From assembly GCF_042850985.1 (NCBI RefSeq), contig NZ_AP031415.1, forward strand, positions 62,001 through 126,000: a DNA stretch of 64,000 nt, read 5' to 3'. The stretch's first letter is position 1, and every line of letters starts with the position of its first letter. A model generated the notes under the pieces. The model ran no database searches. It was not told the DNA's origin and saw nothing but the letters and a program-made list of their open reading frames with translations. This document shows positions 62,834 through 64,000 of this stretch, in pieces. A program made the position numbers and the translations under genes. Origin of the DNA: Allocoprobacillus sp002160865 (GTDB taxonomy: Bacteria > Bacillota_I > Bacilli_A > Erysipelotrichales > Coprobacillaceae).

Positions 62834-64000
62834 ATGAAAAATAAATATGACTATCCTCGTCCACAATTATATCGAGAAAGCTTTCAATCATTAGATGGAG
62901 AATGGTTATTAAACCAGCAGATTATCCAAGTCCCTTATCCACCACAAGCTCCTTTGTCTTGTTATCAAGGGGAAATTGGTGAACATCTTCATTATCAAAA
63001 GACATTTATATTAGATGCTCATATGCTTGGAAAAGAAAAAAGTATTCATTTGCATTTTGGTGCTGTGGATCAAATCGCAAAAGTCTATATAAACCATCAA
63101 TGTGTAGGAGAACATCAAGGTGGCTATTTGCCATTCTGGTTTGACATTACATCGTTTATTCAAGATGGAGAAAACCTTTTAGAAGTTCAAGTCACTGATC
63201 AGCTATCTGATCTTTATCCTTATGGCAAACAAAAGAAAAAATCAGGTGGTATGTGGTACACACCAGTATCAGGCATTTGGCAATCTGTCTGGCTTGAAGC
63301 TGTACAATCACATTACATACAGGATTTAAAAATAACCCCATCTTTAGATCAGATACATCTTCATATTGAAACAACAGCTGATTACTATCAAGTCAGTATT
63401 GTCGCAGATGAATTATTTTTAAAAGAAATATTTCATGATAAAGATATTGATATAGACATACCATCTTCATATCGTCATTTATGGACTACAGAAAATCCAT
63501 ATCTATATAGAATATTTATAGATACGGATAATGATCATGTAGAAAGTTATTTTGCTTTAAGAACAGTAGAGGTTAAAAATCAGGATATTCTATTAAATGG
63601 AAAGCCTATATTTATACATGGGGTTTTAGATCAGGGCTATTTCCATGATGGACTATATTTGCCTCATCAAATGAATGAGTATGAAAAAGATATTTTAAGA
63701 ATGAAAGAATTAGGATTTAATTGTCTAAGAAAACATATTAAAGTTGAACCTGAAGCTTTTTACTTTGCCTGTGATCAACTTGGAATGTTAGTCATACAAG
63801 ATCATGTTAATAATGGACAATATCATTATATCAGAGATACAGTTTTACCAAACTTAGGGTTCAAATATCGCTTGGATCATGTAAGAGGGAAACAACTTCA
63901 AAAATATATATATCAAAAACATATGTTGGACACATTGAAACATTTATATAATCATCCTTGTATTATTGGATATACTATTTTTAATGAAGGATGGGGTCAG
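62834..64000 (+). CDS. Glycoside hydrolase family 2 protein, 5' part (partial)
   Basis: The frame is open from ATG 62834, with GGAG upstream, through the last base: 389 codons without a stop. It starts YDYPRPQLYRESFQSLDGEW, as in GH2 sugar-binding domains, with LHFGAVDQIAKVYIN and the aromatic GGMWYTPVSGIWQSVWLE. An Ig-like domain and the TIM-barrel part follow (LRMKELGFNCLRKHIKVEP). The acid/base Glu appears in FNEGWGQ at the very end of the window. Beta-galactosidase or beta-glucuronidase-like activity is likely; no signal peptide is seen. Confidence 0.9.
   Translation, partial: MKNKYDYPRPQLYRESFQSLDGEWLLNQQIIQVPYPPQAPLSCYQGEIGEHLHYQKTFILDAHMLGKEKSIHLHFGAVDQIAKVYINHQCVGEHQGGYLPFWFDITSFIQDGENLLEVQVTDQLSDLYPYGKQKKKSGGMWYTPVSGIWQSVWLEAVQSHYIQDLKITPSLDQIHLHIETTADYYQVSIVADELFLKEIFHDKDIDIDIPSSYRHLWTTENPYLYRIFIDTDNDHVESYFALRTVEVKNQDILLNGKPIFIHGVLDQGYFHDGLYLPHQMNEYEKDILRMKELGFNCLRKHIKVEPEAFYFACDQLGMLVIQDHVNNGQYHYIRDTVLPNLGFKYRLDHVRGKQLQKYIYQKHMLDTLKHLYNHPCIIGYTIFNEGWGQ

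Overview
The window is low-GC Bacillota DNA, with roughly 30 percent GC outside the rRNA genes. The 16S sequence, the secG-rnr-smpB-ssrA order, the strong AGGAGG ribosome binding sites and the gut sugar-uptake genes suggest a gut member of the Erysipelotrichales (Coprobacillaceae or Erysipelotrichaceae). I cannot name a species.

Region 1 (1-12160) is host core. It holds the end of a secreted nuclease, an AIM24 protein, a MupG-like muramidase, a WecA-like glycosyl-phosphate transferase with an extra extracellular domain, and CrcB. A cobalamin riboswitch follows, controlling three overlapping genes: a secreted alpha-toroid protein, a DUF4430 (transcobalamin C-terminal-like) protein and an ECF S component. 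Together they look like a split, cell-surface relative of intrinsic factor. Two half-size chromate transporter genes and secG-rnr-smpB-ssrA complete the region.

Region 2 (12150-28604) is a 16.4 kb integrative and mobilizable element inserted at the 3' end of ssrA. It is bounded by 14-bp direct repeats and has integrase arm-site pairs (GCTAACGA) at both ends. It carries a TM2/DUF2752 pair behind a promoter with a 10-G spacer, a relaxase with its RHH partner, a DprA-like protein, DUF2958, an XRE regulator, an OB-type lipoprotein, a serine resolvase and a RadC/JAB protein. It also carries an RtcB-PrfH ribosome-repair pair, a par/Fst-like type I toxin-antitoxin locus not visible to ordinary ORF calling, a 590-residue orphan protein of unknown function, a DnaB-like ATPase with a probable replication initiator, a small Xis-like protein and a tyrosine integrase.

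Region 3 (28605-38888) holds an MBL-fold hydrolase, a complete 16S-23S-5S operon without tRNA genes, a decayed IS91-family transposase with a zinc-ribbon passenger, and an intact IS66 element with 8-bp target duplications.

Region 4 (38889-64000) is host metabolism. An ABC importer carries an embedded alkaline-phosphatase-superfamily hydrolase. Next come two PHP phosphatases, a ROK kinase, a HAD phosphatase, a reverse rubrerythrin and an MFS gene broken by one stop codon. A probable structured RNA of about 200 nt precedes a C39-like lipoprotein. MATE and peptide deformylase genes follow, then a beta-glucoside cluster (RpiR regulators, RarA-C-like protein, PTS IIC, SDR, DUF6198 protein, GH1), an ECF S component with DUF1893, and the start of a GH2 glycosidase cut by the window edge.
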